A stretch of 47,612 nt of DNA, from the NCBI GenBank assembly GCA_027075275.1, contig JALTBO010000136.1, positions 1 through 47,612 of the forward strand. The letters are read 5' to 3'. The DNA is from Desulfurobacteriaceae bacterium (lineage in GTDB: Bacteria > Aquificota > Aquificia > Desulfurobacteriales > Desulfurobacteriaceae). Under the pieces are notes generated by a model. That model was not told the DNA's origin. It did no database searches and saw only the letters and a list, made by a program, of their open reading frames with translations. The translations under genes were made by a program, and so were the position numbers. Positions 8,431 through 17,679 of this stretch are shown piece after piece (the first letter of the stretch is position 1; each line of letters begins with the position of its first letter).

Positions 8431-11386
8431 TGGTATAGATTGTAATAGCACCCTGGTAGATTATCTGCATAACATCTTTAATTAAAGGTCTCCACATCAC
8501 AGGAACGTGAACTTTCGTAGGAACGATTACAGAATCTCCCGGCTCCAGTCTGTAATCCATAATGTCGTTTCTGCCTAAAACTATCCTGTTTGTATCACTG
8601 TTCCAGTCAAACCGTCTCTCCCCTGTGTTTTCGGAACTTACAACTGAACCGTTGGCTTTTATAACAAATATGTTTTCTTTGTCTGCATCCTTTGTTAGCC
8701 CACCGGCTTCGTTTATGTAATCCCTAACAGTCATTCCCTTTATGTAAACAAGAGCTGAAGGGTTATAAACTTCTCCGAAAACTAAAACACTACCGGGAAC
8801 TTTCGGAACAAATATCTGATCTCCATCCTCAAGAACGATGTTGTAGGGGGAGTTTTTAAGCTTTTCAAGGTCTTTAGGAACGCTGATACCGGAAATCCGT
8901 CCGGTTACCTGGGATTTCTGGAGCTCCTCTAAAAGCCTCCTCTTAGCTTCAAAGGCGGCCTGACGGGCACGGAGCTCCTCTGCAGTAAGGTCTGACTGCA
9001 TAACTCCGGCTTCTTCCTTCTCAAGCTGCTGCCTCATAAGGGCTATAGCTTTCTGAAGGCGCTGCTTCTGGAGCTCCGCAACAGACTTCCTCAAAATAAT
9101 GATTCCCTTCGGATAGGCATTGGGCAAAAACCCACCAGCTTCCTTAAGAACATCGTAAAGTGTAGTTTTCTCTCCAATACTGTAAACTCCCGGGTGCTTA
9201 ACGTAACCACTAACTCTAACTTTCTCTACAGCTTCTTCAGGCCTTATCTTAGCTATAACTATCCTATCTCCCGGTTTGAGTTTGAATCCTAAAGCTTCTC
9301 TCTTAACAAGGACGTCAAACAGGAAGAAAGACGCTACATTCTTCTCTTTTTTATTCTCTTTATAAACGCCACCAGCAGTCTCTTCCTCTTTTCCGGCCTC
9401 CCTAAAGATTAAAACCTTAAGTTTTCTTATGTCATCCTTAAACTGAGCATGAGTTAGAGCCTCCGAAAGCGTCAGTCCTTCATGGTAGGGAATTTTGTAA
9501 GAGGAAACAACTTCTCCGGAAACCCTTACAGGCTTATAGGCATAGCGGGGAAAGAACCGGATAGTATCAAGTCTATGAATCTCTATATCTGTTCTGTGCT
9601 TCAGAACAGCTTCAGGACTGAACTGGATTATTTTAACTATTTCTAACGTATCAGGATCGCGGCGGTCTATTTCAGCATACTCCAGGTTGGTATCTTCTGT
9701 TATAAGGTCTGGAGTGAGGACATCTGAGAGTTTCATTCCCTTTTTATAGGCATAAACTCCAGGATATTTAATTTTACCCTCAACTATAAAGGCATCCTTA
9801 ACTTTGTTAAAATCAACTCCCTCAACGGTTCCGAATCTATAAAGGATTATCCTATCCTGAGGTTTCAGTTCCAGGTCTTCCTCTCCAGAAAGGATAGCTT
9901 CAGGTGAGAATGTGATGTATTTGGGGAGAGCTCCCGGCGGGTAGTGTCTCTCTATAAGGCCAAACTTCATGTTTGAGTCGGAGAAGAAGAAATCGGGAGT
10001 TAAGAGCTGAGAAAGCTTCATTCCCGGCTTATACTCGTAAAGACCGGGATAGGGAGTGTAACCCTCAACGGCAACGGCGTTTTGAGGTATGGAAATCACC
10101 TGTTTGATAACGAGTATATCTCCATCGTGAACCTTTTGAGACATAAACTTTTCATCGTCTAAAGACCCCTGCTTAACTTCCAAAAGCTGGTTGTTGACGT
10201 AACGCTGAAGTATGACTTTATACTTATAGCTTGAGGGTAAAAGACCACCGGCCATCTTAATCAGGTCTTTTAAGGTTTCCTTACCGGTAATTTCATAAAT
10301 GGCCGGCCTCTTTACCATTCCCCCTACACCTGCAACTTTTCCGATAGGCTTAACAAAAATAACATCGCCGTCCTTTAAACGCATATCAACAGGTTTGCCG
10401 TCTAAGAGAAGCTTGTAGAAGTCTATATGAATCTGTTTTATTCCCTTAGGAGTCTTCCTGGTTACAATTACGTCTCTCAGAGTTCCAGATTTCTTTATTC
10501 CCCCTGCCAGCATAATGGCATCTATAACCGTATTAACACCGGTAACAACTACTGCACCGGGTTTTCTAACCTCTCCTGAAACGTAAACAGGAAATGTTCT
10601 AAGTCTTCCCACCGTAAGCTTTATGTTGGCCCCTAAGGCCTGTGATATCATTCTTTCAGCTTCGCCAAGGGTCATACCCCAAACGTAGAAAACCCCCAGG
10701 CCCGGTATGTAAACCTTTCCCTGCCTGTCAACAACTAAACGGGTAACTTGAGATAGATCCACTCCTGGAGGATTTCCTATAACGTAAAGGAACAGCTCAT
10801 CTCCTGGGCCTAAAACGTAAGAGCTATCAACAGGAATGGAGAGAGAAAGCTTCGGTCTCCCGATGAAGAAGTTGTATCCGAACTGTCTCAACTTTATATT
10901 AAGAAAGCGCGTTCTCGCGTAGAAACCGCTCTCTATTGAGGAAAACTGAGCAGTAGCAGTAATAAACTGGTTTATCTCACGGTTTTCCGATTTACTCTGA
11001 GATTTTGAGAGGCTCTCCTCAAGCTCTTGAACAGATTTACCGTTAAGTTCCTGCTGAGTACCTACTCCCTGCCCCTGGCTCTGACCCTGAAGGTTTTGAA
11101 TGCCGGTTCCAGAGTTAGTTGTTGAACCTGAGGGACCTGCTCCTGTTCCGGGAGCCCCCGTCAAACCAGACGTCCCGAAACCGGTTCCTGAACCGACACT
11201 ACTGCCACCAACACCTGTAGCTGTTCCCTGAAGACCGGAAAGCCCGGCAGAAGTGGAAACTCCACCCACTCCTCCAGCAGCTCCGCTCTGAGCAAACTGC
11301 TCCAGCTGTGAGATTCCGGTAGCCGAAGCTGTATTTAAAGCAAATCCCGTCAGAAACAGGGTTACAGTCAAAATAGCTCTACGCAT
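8417..11386 (-). CDS. large multi-SLBB polysaccharide export protein (OPX/Wza-like)
   Basis: This 989-residue secreted protein is far longer than classical Wza (about 380). Residues 1-23 form a signal peptide without a lipobox Cys. Residues 24-110 are a Gly/Ser/Thr-rich low-complexity region. The polysaccharide-export domain begins at YVLGPGDEL (190-198). Many SLBB repeats follow, each with a V-x-G-x-V-x2-P-G-x-Y core and an AGG ending, interrupted by a charged coiled coil near residues 770-835. It should form the outer-membrane and periplasmic conduit for exported polysaccharide. It overlaps the Wzz-like gene by eight bases. The missing lipid anchor and added repeats set it apart from standard Wza. 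Confidence 0.88.
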   Translation of the reverse strand: MRRAILTVTLFLTGFALNTASATGISQLEQFAQSGAAGGVGGVSTSAGLSGLQGTATGVGGSSVGSGTGFGTSGLTGAPGTGAGPSGSTTNSGTGIQNLQGQSQGQGVGTQQELNGKSVQELEESLSKSQSKSENREINQFITATAQFSSIESGFYARTRFLNIKLRQFGYNFFIGRPKLSLSIPVDSSYVLGPGDELFLYVIGNPPGVDLSQVTRLVVDRQGKVYIPGLGVFYVWGMTLGEAERMISQALGANIKLTVGRLRTFPVYVSGEVRKPGAVVVTGVNTVIDAIMLAGGIKKSGTLRDVIVTRKTPKGIKQIHIDFYKLLLDGKPVDMRLKDGDVIFVKPIGKVAGVGGMVKRPAIYEITGKETLKDLIKMAGGLLPSSYKYKVILQRYVNNQLLEVKQGSLDDEKFMSQKVHDGDILVIKQVISIPQNAVAVEGYTPYPGLYEYKPGMKLSQLLTPDFFFSDSNMKFGLIERHYPPGALPKYITFSPEAILSGEEDLELKPQDRIILYRFGTVEGVDFNKVKDAFIVEGKIKYPGVYAYKKGMKLSDVLTPDLITEDTNLEYAEIDRRDPDTLEIVKIIQFSPEAVLKHRTDIEIHRLDTIRFFPRYAYKPVRVSGEVVSSYKIPYHEGLTLSEALTHAQFKDDIRKLKVLIFREAGKEEETAGGVYKENKKEKNVASFFLFDVLVKREALGFKLKPGDRIVIAKIRPEEAVEKVRVSGYVKHPGVYSIGEKTTLYDVLKEAGGFLPNAYPKGIIILRKSVAELQKQRLQKAIALMRQQLEKEEAGVMQSDLTAEELRARQAAFEAKRRLLEELQKSQVTGRISGISVPKDLEKLKNSPYNIVLEDGDQIFVPKVPGSVLVFGEVYNPSALVYIKGMTVRDYINEAGGLTKDADKENIFVIKANGSVVSSENTGERRFDWNSDTNRIVLGRNDIMDYRLEPGDSVIVPTKVHVPVMWRPLIKDVMQIIYQGAITIYTITKL

Positions 11387-12575
11387 TACCCATTTCCCCC
11401 TTGTGGCGCTTTCTTACGTTATCAAGCCACTCCTTAAAAAAGGCTGCAAAAATTCCCAAAAAGAGACCCGATATCAGCCCCACCGCAACAATCAAGACCT
11501 TTTTTGGTTTGTAAGGCTTATCTTTATCCGGAACGTAGGGTGGGTCTATCACCTGAAATGAGATCTGCTCCTTCATCTCCTGGGCCTTTGCCATCTCATA
11601 CTCTTTAACCAGAGTTTCAAACAGAGCTTCAGCTATGTCCATCTGAGCCTGAAGTTTCTGAAGATTCAGCTGGTAATCGGGAAGCGAAACGAAGTTAGAC
11701 TTTGAGCTCCTCAAAGTGTTTAAGCGCTGTTTTATCTTCTTAACTTCGCTCTCAAGTTTTGCAACTTCTTCAGGACTGGCCTTTGATTCCTTGAGGAGCT
11801 CCAGCTTTTTCCTTTTAGCAATCAGTTTCCCGTAGAGCTCCCCATACTCCTTACTGTCAGAACCAAAAACTAACGGAACCTTCTTTATCTTTCCACTTAT
11901 AAAGTCCCGGTATATCTCCTCAACCTGCCTTAACTTCTCTTCTGCAAGGGCAAGCTGTTTCCCTATGTATATTCTGTACCTTTTTGCAAGAGAAAAAGAC
12001 TTCTCATTCAGTATCTTCCTTGCCTCAATAAGGGAAGTCTCAGCTATTTTGTAAGCCATCTCCGGATCGTTTTTAAAATCAACAGTTAAGGTCAAGATGC
12101 CTGTTTTTTTATCAGTTGAAACAGAGATAAGTTTGTCAAGCTTCTTTACGCCATCAAGGATGGTAGGAGGTTTTTCGTCCCCTTCCACTTTCCACCTGTG
12201 GTTTTTACTGTCCCACTTATCGGGAAAGAGTTTAGGAAGGAGGTTTAAATCCTTTATCACACGCTCCTTAAGAGTTCTACTCTCAAGAACTGCCTCAACG
12301 GTAAGACCAGACTGCCCTCCTACCGGCAGAGAAATTGGAAGGGCTGAGAGGAGAGATGAGAGACCTCCAGTTTTACTTCCACCCAACGGGTAAACAGAGG
12401 CTTCTGTTCTGTAAACTGGAGAGGCCAGAAAACAGTAAAGAACAGCCAATAAAGTAAAAATAAAAGTGATAGAAAGAACAATTTTCTTCCTTTTCTTTAA
12501 AACAAGCCAAAGCTCATAGAGGTCTATCTCATCATCTTCATAACAGGGAGGTTGGTTAAACTGCCTTTCTTCCAA
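11379..12575 (-). CDS. Wzz/GumC-like polysaccharide co-polymerase
   Basis: A Wzz-type N-terminal domain (DDEIDLYELWLVLKKRKKIVLSITF) runs into the first membrane helix at about residues 34-54. A long periplasmic coiled-coil region follows, with the second helix near 365-385 (KVLIVAVGLISGLFLGIFAAF). There is no cytoplasmic tyrosine-kinase domain. Proteins of this type set polysaccharide chain length and dock onto the outer-membrane exporter, which here is the next gene. The start is TTG with GGAGGA four to five bases upstream; no better start is available in frame. The glycosyltransferases and polymerase must lie elsewhere. Confidence 0.87.
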   Translation of the reverse strand: MEERQFNQPPCYEDDEIDLYELWLVLKKRKKIVLSITFIFTLLAVLYCFLASPVYRTEASVYPLGGSKTGGLSSLLSALPISLPVGGQSGLTVEAVLESRTLKERVIKDLNLLPKLFPDKWDSKNHRWKVEGDEKPPTILDGVKKLDKLISVSTDKKTGILTLTVDFKNDPEMAYKIAETSLIEARKILNEKSFSLAKRYRIYIGKQLALAEEKLRQVEEIYRDFISGKIKKVPLVFGSDSKEYGELYGKLIAKRKKLELLKESKASPEEVAKLESEVKKIKQRLNTLRSSKSNFVSLPDYQLNLQKLQAQMDIAEALFETLVKEYEMAKAQEMKEQISFQVIDPPYVPDKDKPYKPKKVLIVAVGLISGLFLGIFAAFFKEWLDNVRKRHKGEMGNA

Positions 12576-12620
12576 AGTTCCTCCAGTCTTATTCTTATTT
12601 CATCTTTAAACTACTCGTAG

Positions 12621-12649
12621 ATTTTAACAGTAGAGTTAAATCAGTTCAA
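12621..12649 (-). promoter_or_regulatory. candidate promoter of the polysaccharide export genes
   Basis: Read on the minus strand, TTGAAC (12649-12644) and TAAAAT (12626-12621) are separated by exactly 17 bases and lie just upstream of the Wzz-like start, in the gap after trkH. The -35 is a partial match and the -10 is close to consensus. Confidence 0.5.
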
Positions 12650-12651
12650 CT

Positions 12652-14100
12652 TCAGTCTCTCCAGAAAGCTGGAAGAAAAACGGTCAGTATAGGAAAAACT
12701 TCAAGTCTACCAAGGAGCATCTCCACAGAGAGAAGAAGCTTATCAAAATCGGAAAAGAAAGCAAAATTACCGGCAGGCCCTACCTTTCCAAGCCCTGGTC
12801 CCAAACTCGTTATACAGGCTATAGAGGCAGAAAACGAGGTAATGAGGTCGTAACCTGAAATAGAAATTATAAAACCGAAGAGAACGGTCAACGAAAAGTA
12901 GACGGAGATAAAGGCCCATATAGCGTTAAGGGTATCTATTTCAAGGACTTTACCCCCCAGATCAACTCTGTAGATAAGCCTTGGATGAGCAGTTTTCTTT
13001 ATCTCCCTTGACATTGTTTTCAGCATAACCAGAAAACGGAACTGCTTTATACCGCCACCGGTTGAACCGGAAGTAGCACCGACAAGGGAAAGTATCATCA
13101 GAAGGGCAAGAATGGCTGGAGGCCAGTTTGAGTAATCGGTTGAAGCAAAGCCGGTAGTAGAGGCTGCTGTTGAAACCTGAAAGAAAGCGTAACGGAAGGC
13201 CTGAAGGATAGAACTGTAAATACCGTCATCGTAGAGGAGAAAAGTGGTAAAAGCGGTAGAAAGCGCAACAATAATAAGAAGGGATTTAACCTCGTAGTAA
13301 GAAAAAAAGAGCTTTAGACTCCTCTTTTTAAAAGCTCTATAGTAGAGCGAAAGGTTTGTGGCCCCCAAAAGCATAAAAATAGCAATAACCATCTCTACAG
13401 CAGGAGAGTTGAAGGCTGCAACGCTGGCATTCTTATCTGAAAAACCTCCTGTAGCTATCGTTCCAAAGGTATGAATAACCGAATCGTAAAGGTTCATTCC
13501 GCAGAGCTCCAGCAGAACCACCTGAACAACAGTTAAAACAGCATAAACGTACAGGATTGCCTTCGCTATCTCTTTAACCTTAGGAAGAACCCTCTCCTCA
13601 ACAGCTTTAGAGGACTCAAATCTTATAAGCTGTGCCCCGCCGGCCCCAAGGGCAGGAAGGATTGAAAGAGAAAAAACAACAAAACCTATTCCACCTATCC
13701 AGTGGGTAGTTGACCGCCAGAGGAGAACGCTCTTTGGAAGAACTTCTATATTGGTAAGGATTGAAGCACCAGTTGTTGTAAAGCCGGAAACAGACTCAAA
13801 GTAAGCATCTGGAAAGTGTGGAATTGCCCCGGTCTCCATATACACAAGGGCAGATAGGGCAGGAAAGAGAAACCAGACCAGAACAACAACTACTATGGCC
13901 TCTTTAACGGTTATATCAGATACCTTTTCCTTTATCTGAAGGGCAATCAGGAAGAGAGCTCCCATCAGTATCAGCGGAAAGAGGAAATCTTCAGTTAAGC
14001 CATCGTGGACAAAGTAGGAGTAACCGGCCGGTATCAGAAAAGAGAGAGATAGAAAGAAAAGTAGTATTACAACGTACTTAAAAACGAGCTGGTACCTCAA
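12652..14100 (-). CDS. trkH: Trk/Ktr potassium uptake channel subunit
   Basis: This 482-residue polytopic membrane protein has the four pore-loop pattern of the SKT family, with the filter glycines visible in GFTTTGASI, ATGGFS, STTGFAS and TSLGPGLG. It moves potassium across the inner membrane, gated by the TrkA ring encoded just upstream. The start is TTG overlapping the trkA stop (TTGA), so the two genes are coupled. The length is typical of TrkH rather than KtrB. Confidence 0.93.
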   Translation of the reverse strand: MRYQLVFKYVVILLFFLSLSFLIPAGYSYFVHDGLTEDFLFPLILMGALFLIALQIKEKVSDITVKEAIVVVVLVWFLFPALSALVYMETGAIPHFPDAYFESVSGFTTTGASILTNIEVLPKSVLLWRSTTHWIGGIGFVVFSLSILPALGAGGAQLIRFESSKAVEERVLPKVKEIAKAILYVYAVLTVVQVVLLELCGMNLYDSVIHTFGTIATGGFSDKNASVAAFNSPAVEMVIAIFMLLGATNLSLYYRAFKKRSLKLFFSYYEVKSLLIIVALSTAFTTFLLYDDGIYSSILQAFRYAFFQVSTAASTTGFASTDYSNWPPAILALLMILSLVGATSGSTGGGIKQFRFLVMLKTMSREIKKTAHPRLIYRVDLGGKVLEIDTLNAIWAFISVYFSLTVLFGFIISISGYDLITSFSASIACITSLGPGLGKVGPAGNFAFFSDFDKLLLSVEMLLGRLEVFPILTVFLPAFWRD

Positions 14101-15383
14101 TTTTCCCTCTTCTTAATACAGATAAGTTTATCTCCGTCTTCAAGAAGGGTATTACCCCTTGCAAGCTCAATCCCATCTTTTTTCCTGACTGCAACAATTA
14201 AGTTACAGAAACCAGCATCTTTCACCTTTTTATTGATATTCTTTTCAGGGACTTCCATCTCAACTATTTCAAGGTCTTCAGAGAGCTCAAAAAGGTCAAT
14301 AAACTTCTTTCTACTGAGTTGACGGTAAACTTTTGAAGCAAGGAGTTTTCTGGGAATAAGTGGAACGTCTATTCCTATTGAAGTAACTATCTCCTCATAT
14401 TCAGGGTGCATAATAAGTGCAAGGGATTTTTTTACTCCCAACTTCTTACATAAAACGGCAGATAGTATGTTCTGCTCCTCATCTTCCGTTATTGATACTG
14501 TAAGGTCAGCCTTTTCTATGCCTTCTTCCTTCAGGAACTCTATATCGGAAAACTCCCCGTGGAAAACGTCAACTTTCGGAAATTTGCCGGAAATCTCCTC
14601 ACATTTTTCCATATTAGAACAGATAAACTTCACCTTAACGGGAAGGTTTGAGAGCTGAGTAAGGAGCTCCTCTGTAAACCGCGAATAACCGAAAATAAAG
14701 ATGAGTTTTACAGGAGAATAGTCTATACCTAAAACTTCAGCAAGCCTGACAGCGTCTTCTTCTTTTGCCGCAATGTAGAGTATATCGTTGGGATAAAGAA
14801 AGTTTGTACCGGAAGGAAGGAGTGTCTTTCCCTCTCTCTCTATGGCAACAATTGTAAAGGGAATCTTCTCTCTGACATCAGAGAGCTCCAAGATCTGTTT
14901 ACCTGCGAGGGAGCTCTCAGCAGTAAGTTTGATCTTCAGGATTACAATCCCTTCCTTTTCAAGTCTTACAACGTCTAAAGCAAAGGGATACTTAACCTGA
15001 TTGAGAACCGCCTGAACAGTTTCTGAGAGGATATTTACAACGTCACACTTTAAAAACTCTTTTACCGGAGGAGAGGAAAAGGCTTTGTTGCTGACCCTTA
15101 CTATTATCTTTTCCTTATTAAGAAGTGACTTAAGAAGAACAGCTATGGAGAGGTTTTTCTCATCGCTTTCCGTGACAACGACAAAAAGGTCAAAATCCTG
15201 AACGTTCTTTAAACAGTTTACATCAAGAGCGTTACAGTTAACAGTCATAACGTCGTAGCTGTAAGAGAGAGTTTCCAATTTTGAGGAATCTACGTCTATT
15301 ACAGCAACCTCAAACCCCTCCTTACTAAGCCTTTTGGCAAGATAACTTCCTACAACACCGGCTCCAACAATACAGACTTTCAA
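14097..15383 (-). CDS. trkA: Trk potassium uptake regulatory protein
   Basis: Two tandem RCK units are visible, each with a Rossmann NAD-binding half and a TrkA-C half. The first begins with VGAGVVGSYLAKRL and the second with LIFIFGYSRFTEELL. TrkA-C parts follow, such as LLPSGTNFLYPNDILYIAAKEED. The protein binds nucleotides and gates TrkH at the membrane. The start is TTG (15383) with GGGGGAA upstream. Only 16 bases separate it from the divergent murJ ATG, so the two promoters must overlap the opposing coding ends. Confidence 0.94.
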   Translation of the reverse strand: MKVCIVGAGVVGSYLAKRLSKEGFEVAVIDVDSSKLETLSYSYDVMTVNCNALDVNCLKNVQDFDLFVVVTESDEKNLSIAVLLKSLLNKEKIIVRVSNKAFSSPPVKEFLKCDVVNILSETVQAVLNQVKYPFALDVVRLEKEGIVILKIKLTAESSLAGKQILELSDVREKIPFTIVAIEREGKTLLPSGTNFLYPNDILYIAAKEEDAVRLAEVLGIDYSPVKLIFIFGYSRFTEELLTQLSNLPVKVKFICSNMEKCEEISGKFPKVDVFHGEFSDIEFLKEEGIEKADLTVSITEDEEQNILSAVLCKKLGVKKSLALIMHPEYEEIVTSIGIDVPLIPRKLLASKVYRQLSRKKFIDLFELSEDLEIVEMEVPEKNINKKVKDAGFCNLIVAVRKKDGIELARGNTLLEDGDKLICIKKREN

Positions 15384-15384
15384 C

Positions 15385-15390
15385 TATAAT
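15385..15390 (+). promoter_or_regulatory. perfect -10 element in front of murJ
   Basis: TATAAT lies ten bases before the murJ ATG (15400). A start seven or so bases downstream would fall at about 15396-15398, giving an almost leaderless mRNA. That agrees with the lack of a ribosome site (the preceding bases are TTCCCCCGCT). No good -35 is visible. Confidence 0.45.
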
Positions 15391-15399
15391 TCCCCCGCT

Positions 15400-16920
15400 A
15401 TGAAAAGTTCACTATTAAAATTGGCCAGTATTGTATCAATTTCAATATTTGGAAGCAGAGTCTTAGGACTTTTAAGAGACATCGTTATTGCGTCTACGTT
15501 TGGTGCCGGCGCTCTTACAGATGTTTTCTTTGTAGCCTTCAGAATTCCCAACCTGCTGAGGAGGATATTCGCAGAAGGCTCGTTCAACAGTGCTTTTGTT
15601 CCCGCCTTCACAAAAAAAGTAAAGGAATCTGTAAGAGAAGCAGAAATTCTGGCAGGACAGATTTTCGCAGTTCTTCTGGTGCTTTTAACGGTTACCATAG
15701 TTTTAGGAGAGCTCCTCGCACCGCTCATCGTAAAAGTGGTAGCTCCCGGTTTTAGAGGAGAGAAGTTTAACTATGCCGTTAAGTTATTAAGAGAGATGTT
15801 TCCGTACATAATGTTTGTAAGTCTTACAGCCTTTTTAGGCGGAATTTTAAACGCCTTTAACCGGTTCTTCGCCCCCTCTTTCTCAACCGCCCTTTTTAAC
15901 CTCTCTCTCATCGTATCGGCGCTACTGCTCTCTGGAAGGCTCTCAGTTGAAGCGCTCTCCATCGGAGTTATAGTAGGTGGAATTCTCCAGGTTCTCCTCC
16001 AGATACCTTTTCTCAGGGAGCTCCCACTCAAACTGCGTCCCATCTTTTCTCTGTCTCAGGAGGCAAAAAGGGTCTTACTGAACACCATTCCAGGAATATT
16101 TGGATTTGCAGTAAGACAGATATCAATGCTTATAGACACAGTAATAGCCTCTTTCCTCTCCGCAGGAGCAATCTCGTACCTTTACTACGCAAACAGGTTT
16201 GTCCAGCTTCCACTGGGAATGTTCGCCATAGGCCTCTCTCAGGTTCTCCTTCCAAGACTTTCAAGAAACGTGGGAGAAAAGGACTTCCACAGAGAGATTG
16301 AAACGGGAATTCTCCTCTGTTCTGCAATTATCATTCCCTCAGCAGTAGGCCTTATCTTATTCGGCAAACCTATACTTGACCTTTTCTTCAACCACGGGGT
16401 CTTTACGGAAGAAGACCTTAACAGAACATACGCCGTTCTTATCTGCTACTCTTTAGGGCTGTTTTTCTTCTCAATGGAGAAAATAGTTACAAACATCTTC
16501 TACTCAATGGAGGAGTTTAAAATCCCGGTTAAAGTTGCAGCCTACACGCTTCTGTTTAACCTAATGGTAAATCTGATACTCTGCTTTGTCTTGAAAATGG
16601 GAGCTCCCGGTCTTGCCCTTGGAACAAGCCTCACTTCACTATTAAACCTCTCTGCACTTCTCGTAATCCTGAAAAAAAGGTTTAAAATTGACGCCGTAAG
16701 AACAGTTGCAGGAAAAGGCGTCAGGTACCTTTTCCTGTCAGCTCCCGTTGCTGTTCTAACGGCAGCGGCAACCCGCATATACACAGAAGCAGGAGGAACT
16801 GCAGAAAAAGTGTTCATAGTAGCTCTTACGGTCGTTCTATCGGGAGCTATCTACGGAGCTCTCCTTTTCCTTATAAAAGACCCTCTTATCGTAGTACTTA
16901 CCAAGAGAGAGGAGGCATAA
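15400..16920 (+). CDS. murJ: lipid II flippase MurJ
   Basis: This is a MurJ/MviN family protein with about 14 membrane helices over 506 residues. The N-terminal signature SRVLGLLRDIVIASTFGAGALTDVFFVAFRIPNLLRRIFAEGSFNSAFVP is unmistakable; its Arg residues line the lipid II cavity. It flips the peptidoglycan precursor across the inner membrane. No Shine-Dalgarno site precedes the ATG, and a TATAAT ten bases upstream suggests a leaderless message. It heads a long plus-strand run and abuts lgt directly. Confidence 0.96.
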   Translation: MKSSLLKLASIVSISIFGSRVLGLLRDIVIASTFGAGALTDVFFVAFRIPNLLRRIFAEGSFNSAFVPAFTKKVKESVREAEILAGQIFAVLLVLLTVTIVLGELLAPLIVKVVAPGFRGEKFNYAVKLLREMFPYIMFVSLTAFLGGILNAFNRFFAPSFSTALFNLSLIVSALLLSGRLSVEALSIGVIVGGILQVLLQIPFLRELPLKLRPIFSLSQEAKRVLLNTIPGIFGFAVRQISMLIDTVIASFLSAGAISYLYYANRFVQLPLGMFAIGLSQVLLPRLSRNVGEKDFHREIETGILLCSAIIIPSAVGLILFGKPILDLFFNHGVFTEEDLNRTYAVLICYSLGLFFFSMEKIVTNIFYSMEEFKIPVKVAAYTLLFNLMVNLILCFVLKMGAPGLALGTSLTSLLNLSALLVILKKRFKIDAVRTVAGKGVRYLFLSAPVAVLTAAATRIYTEAGGTAEKVFIVALTVVLSGAIYGALLFLIKDPLIVVLTKREEA

Positions 16921-17679
16921 ATGCACCCTATACTTTTCAAGATCGGCCCGATAACGATCTACACTTACGGGGTTATGGTTGCGCTGGGCATCTTCTTCGG
17001 TTCCCTCGTCCTGGTCAAACTTGGGGAGAGAGAGGGAATCAGGAGAGAAGACATAGTTGATACCGCATTCTGGAGTATAGTTGCAGGTTTCTTAGGAGCA
17101 AGGCTCTTCTTCTTCATCTACAATCCAGAATACCTGAACCCCTGGTACAGAATTTTCTACATCTGGGAAGGTGGGCTGGTCTGGTACGGAGGGGTGATAT
17201 TCGGAGCTCTCACCGCCATCTACTTCATAGTAAAGAGAAAAATCCCCGTCTGGAAGTTTGCAGACGTAGTAGCAATTGCCCTCTCTGTTGGTTTGGGTTT
17301 TGGAAGGATAGGCTGCACGATGGCAGGATGCTGTTACGGTAAAGTGTGCCACGCTCCGTTTGCCATCGTTTTTACAGATCCCCACTCTGCAGCTCCTCTT
17401 AACGTACCACTCTGGCCTACAGAACCGATATCTTCTGCCGCGAACTTTCTTATTGCTCTAATACTCTACATTCTCTACAGAAGGAGAAAAGTTCCCGGTG
17501 AAATCTTTGGCTTCTACCTTATCTTCTACGGAACCTTCAGATTCCTCATTGAGTTTGTTAGGGCAACTCCCAAAGAGATACTGGGAACCTTCAGCAACAA
17601 CCAGGTTATAAGTATTATAATGGTTGCCGCAGGCATACTAATCCTTCTCTACAGAAGAAAAAAAGCGGAGGAAGTTTAG
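16921..17679 (+). CDS. lgt: prolipoprotein diacylglyceryl transferase
   Basis: This inner-membrane enzyme adds diacylglycerol to the lipobox Cys of prolipoproteins. The N-terminus HPILFKIGPITIYTYGVM is typical. The catalytic region WEGGLVWYGG and GRIGCTMAGCCYG is followed by the C-terminal Arg motif FLIEFVRATP. The 252-residue length is normal. ATG follows the murJ stop with no gap, and GAGAGGAGG at the end of murJ serves as its ribosome site. Its product would act on the Cys-rich lipoprotein at 29988 and others. Confidence 0.96.
   Translation: MHPILFKIGPITIYTYGVMVALGIFFGSLVLVKLGEREGIRREDIVDTAFWSIVAGFLGARLFFFIYNPEYLNPWYRIFYIWEGGLVWYGGVIFGALTAIYFIVKRKIPVWKFADVVAIALSVGLGFGRIGCTMAGCCYGKVCHAPFAIVFTDPHSAAPLNVPLWPTEPISSAANFLIALILYILYRRRKVPGEIFGFYLIFYGTFRFLIEFVRATPKEILGTFSNNQVISIIMVAAGILILLYRRKKAEEV

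Noticed and set aside
8417-11386. Possible tandem DNA repeats in the SLBB exporter gene, suggesting a CRISPR-like or minisatellite array
   Set aside because: The repeats are at protein level (SLBB units) and are diverged in DNA; no regular repeat-spacer structure exists.
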